The notes beneath the pieces are model-generated. The model searched no databases and was not told the origin of the DNA. It was given only the letters and a program-made list of their open reading frames with translations. A stretch of 64,000 bases of DNA, taken from Streptomyces sp. NBC_00078 (GTDB taxonomy: Bacteria > Actinomycetota > Actinomycetes > Streptomycetales > Streptomycetaceae). Shown here one piece after another: positions 24,939-33,722 of the stretch. The stretch lies in NCBI RefSeq assembly GCF_026343335.1, contig NZ_JAPELX010000001.1, positions 6,758,001 through 6,822,000 of the forward strand. The letters are read 5' to 3'. Position numbers and translations under genes: made by a program. How positions within the stretch are numbered: position 1 is the stretch's first letter; each line of letters begins with the position of its first letter.

Positions 24939-25937
24939 CTAGGGCTTGACGGACCGGTAGTAGCGCCGGGCGCCCTCGTGCAGGGCCAGCGGGTCGGTGT
25001 AGATCGCGGTGCGCAGGTCGACGAGCTGCGCGGAGTGCACGCGCGTGCCGATGCCGTCGCGGCTCCTGATCACCGTGCGGGTCACCCACTCGGTGAGCCG
25101 GGGGTCCATGTCCTTGCGCGTCATCAGCAGGTTGGACACCGCCAGTGTCGGCACGGCGACCCCGTTCTGGACGCTGGGGTAGGCCGACTCCGGCATGTTG
25201 GTGGCGCGGTAGTAGCGGGTTGCGCCGCCCTGCTCGTGCAGCTTGGCGACAAGGTCGGGGCGGATCGGCACGAAGCGGAAGGTGAAGCGGTCGGCGAGCT
25301 GCTGCAGGCCCTGCGTCGGCAGCCCGCCCGACCAGAAGAACGCGTCGATCTTGCCCTGTTTCAGCCCGTCCGGCCCGGTGTCGATGCCGTCGGCGAACGG
25401 AGTGATGTCCTTCGTCGCATCGATACCGGCCGCCTTGAGCACCCGGTCGGCGATCAGCCGCACACCTGAGCTGGGCGGCCCTATGGCCACCCGCTTGCCC
25501 TTCAGGTCCGCGACGGACTTGATGCCCGAGTCGCGCCCCACGACGAGCTGCACATAGTCGTCGTACAGCCGGGCGACCCCGCGCAGCCGATCGGCGCCGG
25601 GATTGCCCGCGAGTTCGTACGTCTCCACCGCGTCGGCCGCGGCGATGGTGAAGTCGGCGCGGCCGTCCGCCACGCGCCGGACGTTCTCCTGCGAACCGTG
25701 GCTGGTCTGCAGCTTCACCTTCAGGTTCGGCATGTCCTGGTCGAGGGCGGTGCGCAGGAGCTTGGCGTACTGCTGGTACACCCCGGCCTGTGTTCCCGTG
25801 CTGATCGTGATCGTCCCGCTCGGAGCCGCCTCGCCCAGGGGCAGCAGCCACCACAGAAGCAGCCCGAAGGCGACGAAGCCGGCGGCGGCGCCCTGCAGAG
25901 CCCGGCGCCGGCCGAACCGGGGGAACAACTTGGACAT
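24939..25937 (-). CDS. TAXI family TRAP transporter solute-binding protein
   Basis: 332 aa. An N-terminal membrane anchor or signal (FVAFGLLLWWLLPLG) is followed by the TAXI domain, which begins ITISTGTQAGVYQQYAKLL. SHGSQENVRRVADGRADFTI and FFWSGGLPTQGL are family landmarks. TAXI proteins deliver organic acids or similar solutes to TRAP permeases, but no DctM or DctQ-like gene is adjacent, so it may partner with a permease elsewhere or act as a sensor component next to the kinase gene it faces. No lipobox Cys is evident. Confidence 0.87.
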   Translation of the reverse strand: MSKLFPRFGRRRALQGAAAGFVAFGLLLWWLLPLGEAAPSGTITISTGTQAGVYQQYAKLLRTALDQDMPNLKVKLQTSHGSQENVRRVADGRADFTIAAADAVETYELAGNPGADRLRGVARLYDDYVQLVVGRDSGIKSVADLKGKRVAIGPPSSGVRLIADRVLKAAGIDATKDITPFADGIDTGPDGLKQGKIDAFFWSGGLPTQGLQQLADRFTFRFVPIRPDLVAKLHEQGGATRYYRATNMPESAYPSVQNGVAVPTLAVSNLLMTRKDMDPRLTEWVTRTVIRSRDGIGTRVHSAQLVDLRTAIYTDPLALHEGARRYYRSVKP

Positions 25938-26036
25938 GCGAGGGATCCTGCCAGCCGGTACGCGATGCTGACCAGGGCAGGGGTCACAACCCGATCACGA
26001 AGGGGCGTTGTCAGTGGTGGTCGATAGGGTCGCCGC

Positions 26037-26441
26037 ATGAGCTCATCGCCCGCCGACCTGGTCCGCCAATTCCACCTCGCCGTCGGGTTGGCCGTCCGCG
26101 GCACGCCCACCGAGGTCTCGCCCGCCCTGGCGGCCCACCGCGGACAATTGCTCGAGGAGGAGGCTGCGGAGGTCGCCGAGGTCTCGGTCACGGGCCCGCT
26201 CGACAAGCTGGCACACGAACTGGCCGATGTCGTCTACGTCGCCTACGGCACGGCCCTGGTCCACGGCGTCGACCTCGACGCCGTGATCGCCGAGATCCAC
26301 CGCTCCAACATGACCAAGCTGGGCCCCGACGGCCTGGTCGCCCGCAGAGCCGACGGCAAGGTCCTCAAGGGCGAGCACTACGAGGCACCGGACGTGTCGG
26401 CGGTGCTGCGCCGGCAGGGGTGGGTGCCCGACGGCGCGTGA
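26037..26441 (+). CDS. MazG-like nucleotide pyrophosphohydrolase domain protein
   Basis: A 134-aa all-helical protein with the MazG-type metal-binding pattern EEEAAEVAEV followed by HELADVVYVAYG (E-x-x-E then E-x-x-D). Such enzymes hydrolyse (d)NTPs, often non-canonical ones, to monophosphates. The C-terminal HRSNMTKLG and KGEHYEAPD segments are seen in the dUTPase/MazG-like group of actinobacteria. The ATG at 26037 is the clear start. It stands alone between two minus-strand genes. Confidence 0.82.
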   Translation: MSSSPADLVRQFHLAVGLAVRGTPTEVSPALAAHRGQLLEEEAAEVAEVSVTGPLDKLAHELADVVYVAYGTALVHGVDLDAVIAEIHRSNMTKLGPDGLVARRADGKVLKGEHYEAPDVSAVLRRQGWVPDGA

Positions 26442-26465
26442 TCCCGCGGCGTGCCCGCGGCGCCG

Positions 26466-27680
26466 TCAGTCCCGTCCCACCGACACGCTCGCTTCCGCCG
26501 CCCGGGAGGCGTCCGTACGGGCCGCCCGGCGCTCGCTCAGGCGCCGGGCCAGCGGCTCCGTGTAGCGCGCGGTGAGGGGGCCGAGGACGACCAGAATGAG
26601 GACGTAGGCCGTGGCCAGCGGGCCCAGGGACGGCTCGATCCCGGCACTCACCGCAAGCCCGGCGATGACGATCGAGAACTCGCCGCGTGCCACCAGCGCC
26701 CCGCCCGCACGCCAGCGGCCCCCGACCGAGATCCCGGCCCGCCGAGCCGCCCAGTATCCGGTGGCGATCTTCGTCGCCGCCGTGAGCAGAGCCAGCGCGA
26801 GCGCGGGCAGCAGTACGGGCGGGATGCTCGCCGGGTCGGTGTGCAGCCCGAAGAACACGAAGAAGACCGCGGCGAACAGGTCACGCAGCGGGCTCAGCAG
26901 GATGTGCGCGCCCTCCGCGACCTCCCCCGACAGTGCGATGCCGACGAGGAAGGCACCGACCGCGGCCGACACCTGGAGCTGCTGCGCGAGGCCCGCGACC
27001 AGGATCGTCAGACCCAGCACGACGAGCAGCAGCTTCTCCGGGTCGTCGTTGGAGACGAACCGCGAGATGACGCGTCCGTAGCGCACGGCCACGAAGAGGA
27101 CCAGCCCGGCCGCCCCCAGCGCGACGGTCAGCGTCACGCTCCCGGCCAGCAGCCCGGCCCCGGCCACCAGCGCCGTCACGATGGGCAGGTACACCGCCAT
27201 CGCGAGGTCCTCCAGCACGAGCACGCTGAGGATCACCGGGGTCTCCCGGTTGCCGACCCGGCCCAGGTCGCCGAGCACCTTCGCGATGACACCGGACGAC
27301 GAGATCCAGGTGACACCGGCCAGCACCACGGCGGCCACCGGCCCCCAGCCGAGCAGCAGTGCCGCGACCGCGCCCGGCACGGCGTTGAGCGCGCAGTCGA
27401 CCAGGCCCGACGGATAGTGCGCCTTGAGGTTGGTGACCAGGTCACCGGCCGAGTACTCCAGGCCCAGCATCAACAGCAGCAGAATGACGCCTATCTCGGC
27501 GCCGATGGCGACGAACTCCTCGCTGGCCCCGAGAGGCAGCAGACCGCCCTCCCCGAAGGCCAGCCCGGCCAGCAGGTACAGCGGGATGGGGGAGAGCTGG
27601 AAGCGGCCCGCGGCCCGGCCGAGGAGGCCGAGGCCGAGAAGGATGGAACCGAACTCGATCAACAACACGGCGGAGTGCAC
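26466..27680 (-). CDS. Cation:proton antiporter, CPA2 family (KhtU-type)
   Basis: A 404-aa polytopic membrane protein of the KefB/CPA2 type with about 11-12 helices: LLLLMLGLEYSAGDLV is the helix 3-4 region, and VLEDLAMAVYLPIV contains the Glu-Asp pair expected of electroneutral K+/H+ exchange. No N-terminal extension and no fused RCK domain are present. The small gene 4 bp upstream encodes a separate TrkA-C subunit, the arrangement of KhtTU of Bacillus. It probably exports K+ in exchange for H+. Ion specificity is inferred. Confidence 0.87.
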   Translation of the reverse strand: MHSAVLLIEFGSILLGLGLLGRAAGRFQLSPIPLYLLAGLAFGEGGLLPLGASEEFVAIGAEIGVILLLLMLGLEYSAGDLVTNLKAHYPSGLVDCALNAVPGAVAALLLGWGPVAAVVLAGVTWISSSGVIAKVLGDLGRVGNRETPVILSVLVLEDLAMAVYLPIVTALVAGAGLLAGSVTLTVALGAAGLVLFVAVRYGRVISRFVSNDDPEKLLLVVLGLTILVAGLAQQLQVSAAVGAFLVGIALSGEVAEGAHILLSPLRDLFAAVFFVFFGLHTDPASIPPVLLPALALALLTAATKIATGYWAARRAGISVGGRWRAGGALVARGEFSIVIAGLAVSAGIEPSLGPLATAYVLILVVLGPLTARYTEPLARRLSERRAARTDASRAAEASVSVGRD

Positions 27681-27684
27681 CCGT

Positions 27685-28170
27685 TCACTCCCGCCCGAGT
27701 ATCGCCGCGGCGGCGTCCACGCCCTCGCGGGTGCCGACGACGATGACGATGTCAGCGCCCGCCAGCCGGAAGTCCGGCGTCGGCGACGGTATGGCCTCGG
27801 CCCGGCGCAGCACCGCCACCACGGAGGCCCCCGTCTCGGTCCGCATCCGTGTGTCGCCGAGCACCCGCCCGTTCCAGCGCGAGGCCGTGGCCACCTCGAT
27901 CCGCTCGGCGACCAGGCCCAGGTCGGAGGTGTACAGCAGGCTCGCGCTGTGGTGGGACGGCCTCAGCGCGTCGATCAGGGCGCCCGCCTCGGAGCCGGTC
28001 AGCCGCAGCGACTGCGCACAGGACTCGGGATCGTCGGCCCGGTACACGTTCACCGTGCGCGCGCCGTCGCGGTGCGCCACCACGGACAGATGGCGTTGGT
28101 CGCGGGTCACCAGGTCGTATTGGACCCCGATGCCCGGCAGCGGCGTCGCCCTCAGTCGTGGCGCAGACAC
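27685..28170 (-). CDS. Cation:proton antiporter regulatory subunit with TrkA-C domain (KhtT-type)
   Basis: A 161-aa cytoplasmic protein. The N-terminal half begins with the KhtT-like LPGIGVQYDLVTRDQRHLSV, and the C-terminal half is a TrkA-C (RCK_C) ligand-binding domain ending DFRLAGADIVIVVGTREGV. In KhtTU this subunit gates the antiporter in response to nucleotides and pH. It is the first gene of the pair, with a GTG start and GGAGAG upstream. A triple 9-bp repeat lies immediately before the ribosome-binding site. Confidence 0.87.
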   Translation of the reverse strand: MSAPRLRATPLPGIGVQYDLVTRDQRHLSVVAHRDGARTVNVYRADDPESCAQSLRLTGSEAGALIDALRPSHHSASLLYTSDLGLVAERIEVATASRWNGRVLGDTRMRTETGASVVAVLRRAEAIPSPTPDFRLAGADIVIVVGTREGVDAAAAILGRE

Positions 28171-28180
28171 GTTTCTCTCC

Positions 28181-28207
28181 TTGTTCCGGTTGTTCCGGTT
28201 GTTCCGT
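28181..28207. repeat. Triplicated 9-bp unit TTGTTCCGG upstream of the antiporter operon
   Basis: TTGTTCCGG, TTGTTCCGG and TTGTTCCGT stand head to tail at 28181-28207, between the divergent antiporter operon and the NarL-type kinase gene. On the minus strand they read CCGGAACAA units just before the GGAGAG of the antiporter regulatory gene. They could be a repeated operator or replication slippage. Confidence 0.6.
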
Positions 28208-28280
28208 TGGCACGGTCGTGGTCTGCCGGTGATCAGCCCCGGCCCGTTGGCATGCTTCCATCCGCCCGTACGGTGGCGAC

Positions 28281-29321
28281 ATGGGTGACGTGACGGATAT
28301 ACGCGGCCGGGGGCCTACGGCGAGGCTGGCCGAAGCCATGCCGGGATCACCTGTGAGGAGAGGCAGGACCGTGTCGCTGTTCTGGCGGATCTTCTCCCTC
28401 AACGCCGCGGGCCTGATCGCTGCCGCAGCCCTGCTGCTGGGCCCGGTCACCGTCTCGACCCCAGTCCTGCCCGCCGAGGCGCTGGTCGTCGGCGTGGGTC
28501 TGGCAGCGCTACTGGCCGGCAACGCGATCGTGCTGCGCCTCGGACTCGCTCCGCTACGACGGCTCGGCCGGGCCATGGCCACCGCGGATCTGCTGCGCCC
28601 CGGTGCCCGCGCGGTCGTCGCCGGTCCGGCGGAGGCGACCGAGCTGATCACCACGTACAACACGATGCTCGACCGGCTCGAGAGCGAACGCGCGGCCGGC
28701 GCCGCCCGTGCCCTGTCCGCACAGGAGCGCGAGCGGCAGCGGATCGCCCGCGAACTCCACGACGAGGTCGGCCAGACCCTGACCGCCGTGCTCCTCCAGC
28801 TCAAGCGGGTCGCCGACCGGGCGCCCGAGGAGCTGCGCGGTGAGCTGGGCCAGGCACAGGAGGCGACCCGGGCGGGCCTGGACGAGATCCGCCGCATCGC
28901 CCGTCGGCTGCGTCCCGGAGTCCTCGAGGAACTCGGCCTGGTCAGCGCCCTGCGCTCGCTCGCTGCCGAGTTCACCACACACGGACTGACGGTGCGCCAC
29001 CACGTCCCTGGCGGCCTGCCCACGCTCACCGAGGAGTCGGAACTGGTGGTCTACCGCGTCGCCCAGGAAGGGCTCACCAACACCGCACGGCACTCCGGCG
29101 CCGACCGCGCCGAGGTCCGGCTCGGGCCGGTCGCCGACGGCGTCGAACTCCTTGTGCGCGACAACGGCAAGGGCCTCGGTACGGCCGCGGAGGGCGCCGG
29201 AATACGCGGCATGCGCGAACGCGCGCTGCTCATAGGCGCCGGCCTCTCGCTCGAACCGGGCCCTGAGGAGGGCACCGACGTCCGCCTGCGCATACCGGTC
29301 ACCGCGGGCGGCCGCCGATGA
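28281..29321 (+). CDS. Sensor histidine kinase, NarL/DesK type
   Basis: 346 aa. Two N-terminal membrane helices (SLNAAGLIAAAALLLG, ALVVGVGLAALLAGNAIVL) are followed by a HAMP-like segment, the HisKA_3 dimerisation box ERQRIARELHDEVGQTL with the phosphorylated His, and an HATPase domain (DNGKGLG, GIRGMRERALLIG). The ATG at 28281 is used here; a GTG at 28371 (after GAGGAGAGGCAGGACC) is a good alternative that begins right at the first helix. The stop overlaps the response-regulator ATG. It is divergent from the KhtTU-type genes. Confidence 0.9.
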   Translation: MGDVTDIRGRGPTARLAEAMPGSPVRRGRTVSLFWRIFSLNAAGLIAAAALLLGPVTVSTPVLPAEALVVGVGLAALLAGNAIVLRLGLAPLRRLGRAMATADLLRPGARAVVAGPAEATELITTYNTMLDRLESERAAGAARALSAQERERQRIARELHDEVGQTLTAVLLQLKRVADRAPEELRGELGQAQEATRAGLDEIRRIARRLRPGVLEELGLVSALRSLAAEFTTHGLTVRHHVPGGLPTLTEESELVVYRVAQEGLTNTARHSGADRAEVRLGPVADGVELLVRDNGKGLGTAAEGAGIRGMRERALLIGAGLSLEPGPEEGTDVRLRIPVTAGGRR

Positions 29322-30001
29322 CGTCCCCAACGATCACGTCCCCGCCGCCGACGTCCCCCGCGCGCGTGCTGCTCGCCGACGACCACGCGCTCGTACGCCA
29401 GGGAGTGCGCCTCATCCTGGACGGCGAGCCGGATCTGACGGTCGTCGCCGAGGCCGGGGACGGGGCCCAGGCGGTGGAGCTGGCACGCGCGCGTGAGGTC
29501 GATCTGGCCGTCCTGGACATCGCCATGCCCCGCATGACCGGCCTCCAGGCGGCCCGAGAGCTCTCCCGCCGCCTGCCCGGCCTGCGCATCCTCGTCCTGA
29601 CGATGTACGACAACGAGCAGTACTTCTTCGAGGCCCTCAAGGCCGGCGCCAGCGGCTACGTCCTGAAGTCCGCCGCCGACCGCGACCTGGTCGGGGCATG
29701 CCGGGCGGCCGTGCGCGACGAACCGTTCGTGTACCCCGGAGCCGAGCGGGCCCTCGTCCGCTCCTACCTGGACCGTCTGCACCGGGGAGAGGACCTGCCC
29801 GCGCGCGCGGTCACCGAACGCGAGGAGGAGATCCTCAAACTGGTCGCCGAGGGGCACACCTCGAAGGAGATCGGCGAGCTGCTCTTCATCAGCGCGAAGA
29901 CGGTCGAGCGCCACCGCGCGAACCTGCTGCACAAACTCGGCATGCGCGACCGCCTGGAGCTCACCCGCTACGCGATCCGCGCGGGCCTCATCGAGCCATG
30001 A
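29318..30001 (+). CDS. NarL/LuxR-family response regulator
   Basis: 227 aa. The receiver domain has LLADDHALVRQG, the phosphoacceptor Asp in DLAVLDIAMPRMTG and the Lys of GYVLKSAAD. The C-terminal GerE/LuxR helix-turn-helix is TEREEEILKLVAEGHTSKEI with the recognition part SAKTVERHRANLL. Its start overlaps the kinase stop (ATGA), so the two form a coupled pair. miaB follows 58 bp downstream. Confidence 0.92.
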   Translation: MTSPTITSPPPTSPARVLLADDHALVRQGVRLILDGEPDLTVVAEAGDGAQAVELARAREVDLAVLDIAMPRMTGLQAARELSRRLPGLRILVLTMYDNEQYFFEALKAGASGYVLKSAADRDLVGACRAAVRDEPFVYPGAERALVRSYLDRLHRGEDLPARAVTEREEEILKLVAEGHTSKEIGELLFISAKTVERHRANLLHKLGMRDRLELTRYAIRAGLIEP

Positions 30002-30059
30002 GCCCCTGGTTGTCCACAGGCCGACCTGAGGCACTCCCGGCACCGCCTACCCTTGTCAC

Positions 30060-31577
30060 ATGAGCAGCATCGACCGGAGCCAGGCAGTGGGCGTGAAGAC
30101 CTACGAAGTCCGCACCTACGGGTGCCAGATGAACGTCCACGACTCCGAGCGGTTGTCCGGACTGCTGGAGCAGGCCGGATACGTACGCGCACCCGAGGGC
30201 GCCGACGGTGACGCGGACGTCGTCGTCTTCAACACCTGCGCGGTCCGCGAGAACGCGGACAACCGGCTGTACGGCAACCTCGGCCGCCTCGCCCCGATGA
30301 AGACGAAGCGGCCCGGCATGCAGATCGCGGTCGGCGGGTGTCTCGCGCAGAAGGACCAGGACACCATCGTGAAGAGGGCGCCCTGGGTGGACGTCGTCTT
30401 CGGCACGCACAACATCGGCAAGCTGCCGGTCCTGCTGGAGCGGGCGCGTGTGCAGGAAGAGGCCCAGGTCGAGATCGCCGAGTCCCTGGAGGCGTTCCCG
30501 TCGACCCTGCCGACGCGGCGCGAGAGCGCGTACGCGGCGTGGGTGTCGATCTCCGTCGGCTGCAACAACACCTGCACCTTCTGCATCGTCCCCGCCCTGC
30601 GCGGCAAGGAGAAGGACCGTCGCACCGGTGACATCCTCGCCGAGATCGAGGCCCTGGTCGGCGAGGGCGTCTCCGAGATCACGCTGCTCGGTCAGAACGT
30701 CAACGCGTACGGCTCCGACATCGGTGACCGTGAGGCCTTCAGCAAGCTGCTGCGCGCGTGCGGCACCATCGAGGGCCTGGAGCGGGTCCGCTTCACCTCC
30801 CCGCATCCGCGCGACTTCACGGACGACGTGATCGCCGCGATGGCCGAGACCCCGAACGTGATGCCGCAGCTGCACATGCCCATGCAGTCCGGCTCGGACA
30901 CGGTCCTGAAGGCGATGCGCCGCTCGTACCGGCAGGAGCGCTACCTCGGGATCATCGAGAAGGTGCGTGCGGCCATCCCGCACGCCGCCATCACGACCGA
31001 CATCATCGTGGGCTTCCCCGGCGAGACCGAGGAGGACTTCGAGCAGACCCTGCACGCCGTCCGCGAGGCCCGGTTCGCCCAGGCCTTCACCTTCCAGTAC
31101 TCCAAGCGCCCCGGCACCCCGGCCGCGACCATGGACAACCAGATCCCCAAGGAAGTCGTCCAGGCGCGTTACGAGCGTCTCGTCGCCGTCCAGGAGGAGA
31201 TCTCCTGGGAGGAGAACAAGAAGCAGGTCGGCCGCACCCTGGAGCTGATGGTCGCCGAGGGCGAGGGCCGCAAGGACGGCGCCACCCACCGCCTCTCCGG
31301 CCGCGCCCCCGACAACCGCCTGGTCCACTTCACCAAGCCCGAGCAGGAGGTGCGCCCCGGGGATGTGGTCACGGTCGGGATAACGTACGCCGCCCCGCAC
31401 CACCTCCTCGCCGAAGGCGCCGTCCTCGACGTGCGCCGCACGCGCGCGGGGGACGCCTGGGAGAAGCGCAACTCGGCTGAGGCGGCGAAGCCGGTGGGCG
31501 TCATGCTGGGCCTGCCGAAGATCGGCGCCCCCGAGCCGCTGCCGGTCGCGACGGGAAGCGGCTGCGGCTGCGACTGA
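30060..31577 (+). CDS. miaB: tRNA-2-methylthio-N6-dimethylallyladenosine synthase MiaB
   Basis: A 505-aa radical-SAM methylthiotransferase that converts i6A37 to ms2i6A37 in tRNAs reading UNN codons. The N-terminal MTTase domain contains the cluster ligands in YGCQMNVHDSE, FNTCAVREN and VGGCLAQ. The radical-SAM motif is CNNTCTFC, and a C-terminal TRAM domain begins near GRTLELMVAEG. The protein ends in CGCD, a small Cys-rich tail. MiaA, which makes its substrate i6A37, is encoded 2 kb downstream on the same strand. Confidence 0.97.
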   Translation: MSSIDRSQAVGVKTYEVRTYGCQMNVHDSERLSGLLEQAGYVRAPEGADGDADVVVFNTCAVRENADNRLYGNLGRLAPMKTKRPGMQIAVGGCLAQKDQDTIVKRAPWVDVVFGTHNIGKLPVLLERARVQEEAQVEIAESLEAFPSTLPTRRESAYAAWVSISVGCNNTCTFCIVPALRGKEKDRRTGDILAEIEALVGEGVSEITLLGQNVNAYGSDIGDREAFSKLLRACGTIEGLERVRFTSPHPRDFTDDVIAAMAETPNVMPQLHMPMQSGSDTVLKAMRRSYRQERYLGIIEKVRAAIPHAAITTDIIVGFPGETEEDFEQTLHAVREARFAQAFTFQYSKRPGTPAATMDNQIPKEVVQARYERLVAVQEEISWEENKKQVGRTLELMVAEGEGRKDGATHRLSGRAPDNRLVHFTKPEQEVRPGDVVTVGITYAAPHHLLAEGAVLDVRRTRAGDAWEKRNSAEAAKPVGVMLGLPKIGAPEPLPVATGSGCGCD

Positions 31578-31629
31578 CCGGAGCCGAGCGGTACGACTTG
31601 CTGATGATGTGGACACGGGGGACGTGCTG

Positions 31630-31917
31630 ATGCCTCGATGGGCGTTGCTGCTGGACAAACCGCCTGGTGAGGGGCCGTACCGCAGACAGTACGAGCTGAT
31701 GGCGACGATCGACGGGACGCGCGAGGAGGCCGAGACACGGTTCGGGGAGCTGGTACGGCTCTACCAGCCCCGGCATCCGATGTACCCGCTGCGGATGCGG
31801 CGGTTCCGCACCGGCGACGGCTGGATGCTGGTCGGGGACGGCTCTTCCGGCGGTGTGTTCACCTACCACTTCATGCTTACCGAGCTGGAATGGGACTCAG
31901 GACCGATCACGTACTGA
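31630..31917 (+). CDS. Conserved small protein of unknown function
   Basis: About 95 aa from the ATG at 31630 (MPRWALLLDKPPGEG), preceded by GGGGGA; a GTG at 31609 in the same frame would add 7 residues. The protein has no membrane segment or Cys. Its composition and aromatic C-terminal half (VFTYHFMLTELEWDSG) look like a real small folded domain. I do not recognise the family. It sits between miaB and the LigB-like gene, a run of same-strand genes leading to miaA. Confidence 0.65.
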   Translation: MPRWALLLDKPPGEGPYRRQYELMATIDGTREEAETRFGELVRLYQPRHPMYPLRMRRFRTGDGWMLVGDGSSGGVFTYHFMLTELEWDSGPITY

Positions 31918-31934
31918 GGCGTACCCTCCCGATC

Positions 31935-32648
31935 ATGCTTGTCGCTGCCGCCGTCTGCCCCTGCCCGCCGCTTCTCGTGCCCGAGGTCGCCGCGGGCGCC
32001 GCACCCGAGCTGGTGGTCGCCCGTACCGCGTGCACGGACGCGCTCGGCGTGCTCGCCGCCGCGCGGCCCGACCTCCTGGTGGTCGTCGGGCCCTCCGAAC
32101 AGAGCGGACGTGGCACGCATCCGCAGGGCACGCCGGGTTCCTTCCGCGGCTTCGGCGTGGATCTCGGCGTACGGCTCGGTCAGGACACAGGTGCGGAGTC
32201 CGGGCGCGAGCTGCCGCCGTCCCTCGCCGTAGCCGCGTGGCTCCTGCAGCGCACGGGGTGGTCCGACGCCCCGATCGAGGGACTCGGCGTGGGCGAACCT
32301 CTGGCGGCCGAGCGGTGTATCGACGTCGGAAGAGGAATCGCGGCCCGGGCGGGGCGGGTGGCGCTGCTGGTGATGGGCGACGCCAGTGCCTGCCGCACGC
32401 TCAAGGCGCCCGGTTACCTCGACGAGCGCGCGGCACCCTTCGACGCGGAGGTCGCGCGTGCGCTGGGGGCTGCGGACGTGGCGGCCATCACGTCAATCGA
32501 CGCCGAGCTGGCCTACGAACTGAAGGCATCGGGGCGGGCCCCCTGGCAGGTCCTCGCGGGCGCGGCCGAGGGCGCGGACCTCGCCGGCGCGCTGCTGTAC
32601 GAGGACGCGCCGTACGGGGTGGGATACGTGGTCGCCACCTGGTCGTAG
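31935..32648 (+). CDS. Class III extradiol dioxygenase-like (LigB/MEMO superfamily) protein
   Basis: 237 aa from the ATG at 31935 (MLVAAAVCPCPPLLVPEVA). The fold resembles the LigB/MEMO superfamily found next to miaA in actinobacteria: an N-terminal CPCPPLLVPE strand-loop, RPDLLVVVGPS and VALLVMGDASACRTLKAPG. The metal-binding histidines of true extradiol dioxygenases are not clearly present, so enzymatic activity is doubtful. The starts upstream of 31935 overlap the previous gene. The function is unknown. Confidence 0.7.
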   Translation: MLVAAAVCPCPPLLVPEVAAGAAPELVVARTACTDALGVLAAARPDLLVVVGPSEQSGRGTHPQGTPGSFRGFGVDLGVRLGQDTGAESGRELPPSLAVAAWLLQRTGWSDAPIEGLGVGEPLAAERCIDVGRGIAARAGRVALLVMGDASACRTLKAPGYLDERAAPFDAEVARALGAADVAAITSIDAELAYELKASGRAPWQVLAGAAEGADLAGALLYEDAPYGVGYVVATWS

Positions 32649-32802
32649 CGGCGACGCGCGGTCCGGCCTCGTAGACGCGGGAGCGGCAACGCACGGGTCT
32701 GGCTTCGTAGACGCGGCAGGCCGGGGGAAACGGCGGACGAAGGCCAAGGCATACAGCGGACGGAGTCCGGGGCAAACGGCCCACGGAGGCCAGGCCGAAC
32801 GG

Positions 32803-32839
32803 CGGACGGCCGGGAGCCCTCGGGCCCCGCGGCCGTCCG
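32803..32839. terminator. Bidirectional terminator hairpin
   Basis: CGGACGGCC (32803-32811) and GGCCGTCCG (32831-32839) form a perfect 9-bp stem between the convergent LigB-like gene and the antitoxin-like gene. The sequence just before it (32649-32800) contains a repeated CGTAGACGCGG and other GC-rich imperfect repeats, and no gene. Confidence 0.6.
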
Positions 32840-32851
32840 TCGCTGTGCCGC

Positions 32852-33121
32852 TCAGGAAGCCGGCGGTGGGGAGTCCGGCGGCGCGCTCGTGCCGCCCCCC
32901 GTCCCCGTGTCGTCCTTGTGCGCGAGTCGGTCCATGGCGCCCTTGGCCTTGCCGGTCCCGGTCCGGATCCTGTCGCTGTACTTGCCCTTGGTCTTCTCGT
33001 CGACCGCCTTCGCGGCCTTGTCGAGACCGTGCGTGACCTTGTCCCCGTGCTGCTGCGCGAGGCCGGAGACCTTGTCCTTGGCCGGGTTGAGCTTGGCCTT
33101 CAAACTGTTCAGGAGACCCAT
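32852..33121 (-). CDS. Antitoxin-like small basic protein (MT0933/Rv0909 type)
   Basis: 89 aa from the ATG at 33121. It begins MGLLNSLKAKLNPAKDKVSG and continues with Lys/Ala-rich helices (LDKAAKAVDEKTKGKYSDRI) and a Gly/Pro/Ser tail, the pattern of the MT0933-like antitoxin family common in actinobacteria. In Mycobacterium a PIN-like or other toxin sits next to it, but no toxin gene is adjacent here, and the streptomycete versions are conserved orphans. A toxin-antitoxin role should not be assumed. Confidence 0.75.
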   Translation of the reverse strand: MGLLNSLKAKLNPAKDKVSGLAQQHGDKVTHGLDKAAKAVDEKTKGKYSDRIRTGTGKAKGAMDRLAHKDDTGTGGGTSAPPDSPPPAS

Positions 33122-33266
33122 GGTCCACCTTCCGTCGTTCCCGGGCTCCGTGCGCCCCAGGGCACCGCGGCCGATGGCGAGAGGCAAAGCGCGCGGACCC
33201 GAAGGCTGAGCGCGGCCGGCCTCTCGTCACCGGCGCGCCCCTTCGGCTCACTCGCGCGCGGGCCTG

Positions 33267-33539
33267 TTACCTGTGGGCGTCCTCACCGGCCTCGCTGTCG
33301 GCCGCCTTCTCGGCGGACTGCTGCTGGGGGATCTCGACACCCTCACCGGAGGCGGCCTCGTCGGTCTCCGGCTCAGCCGGCTCGACCTCGGTGCGTTCCT
33401 CGGCCTCGGCCGACCCCTTCGCCTTTGCCGCCGTCTCCTCTGCCGCGGGTTCGGCCGTCGGTGTGCCGGCCTGTGCCTCGGCGGTTGACGCCTCCTCCGT
33501 GGTCTTCGACCTCCGGAGAAGTCGATCGAAAACGCCCAT
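33267..33539 (-). CDS. Small acidic, probably disordered protein
   Basis: 90 aa from the ATG at 33539, with GGAG five bases upstream. A short basic N-terminus (MGVFDRLLRRSK) is followed by a Glu/Ala/Thr-rich low-complexity chain. The N-terminal pattern of an amphipathic helix followed by an acidic tail recurs in small streptomycete proteins near miaA. No family function is known to me. The codon bias and ribosome-binding site support a real gene. Confidence 0.6.
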   Translation of the reverse strand: MGVFDRLLRRSKTTEEASTAEAQAGTPTAEPAAEETAAKAKGSAEAEERTEVEPAEPETDEAASGEGVEIPQQQSAEKAADSEAGEDAHR

Positions 33540-33722
33540 ATCCACTCCATACGTTACTCATGCGGGCGAAATCCCGCGTCGTCCGGTGCGTCCGTTTGCG
33601 TCGCCCGGGTCGCCGTCTCCTGGAAAGCGACGGCGAGAACCTCGCAACGGGCAACGACCTCGGCCCCGCGTCGTCACGTAACTCGTTCGAGGAGAGCCTC
33701 GGGGGTTTGCGAGACTGATGCA

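Noticed and set aside
32852..33539. Toxin-antitoxin module
   Set aside because: Only an antitoxin-family-like small protein is present; the neighbouring acidic protein does not resemble a toxin and is not adjacent in an operon-like arrangement.
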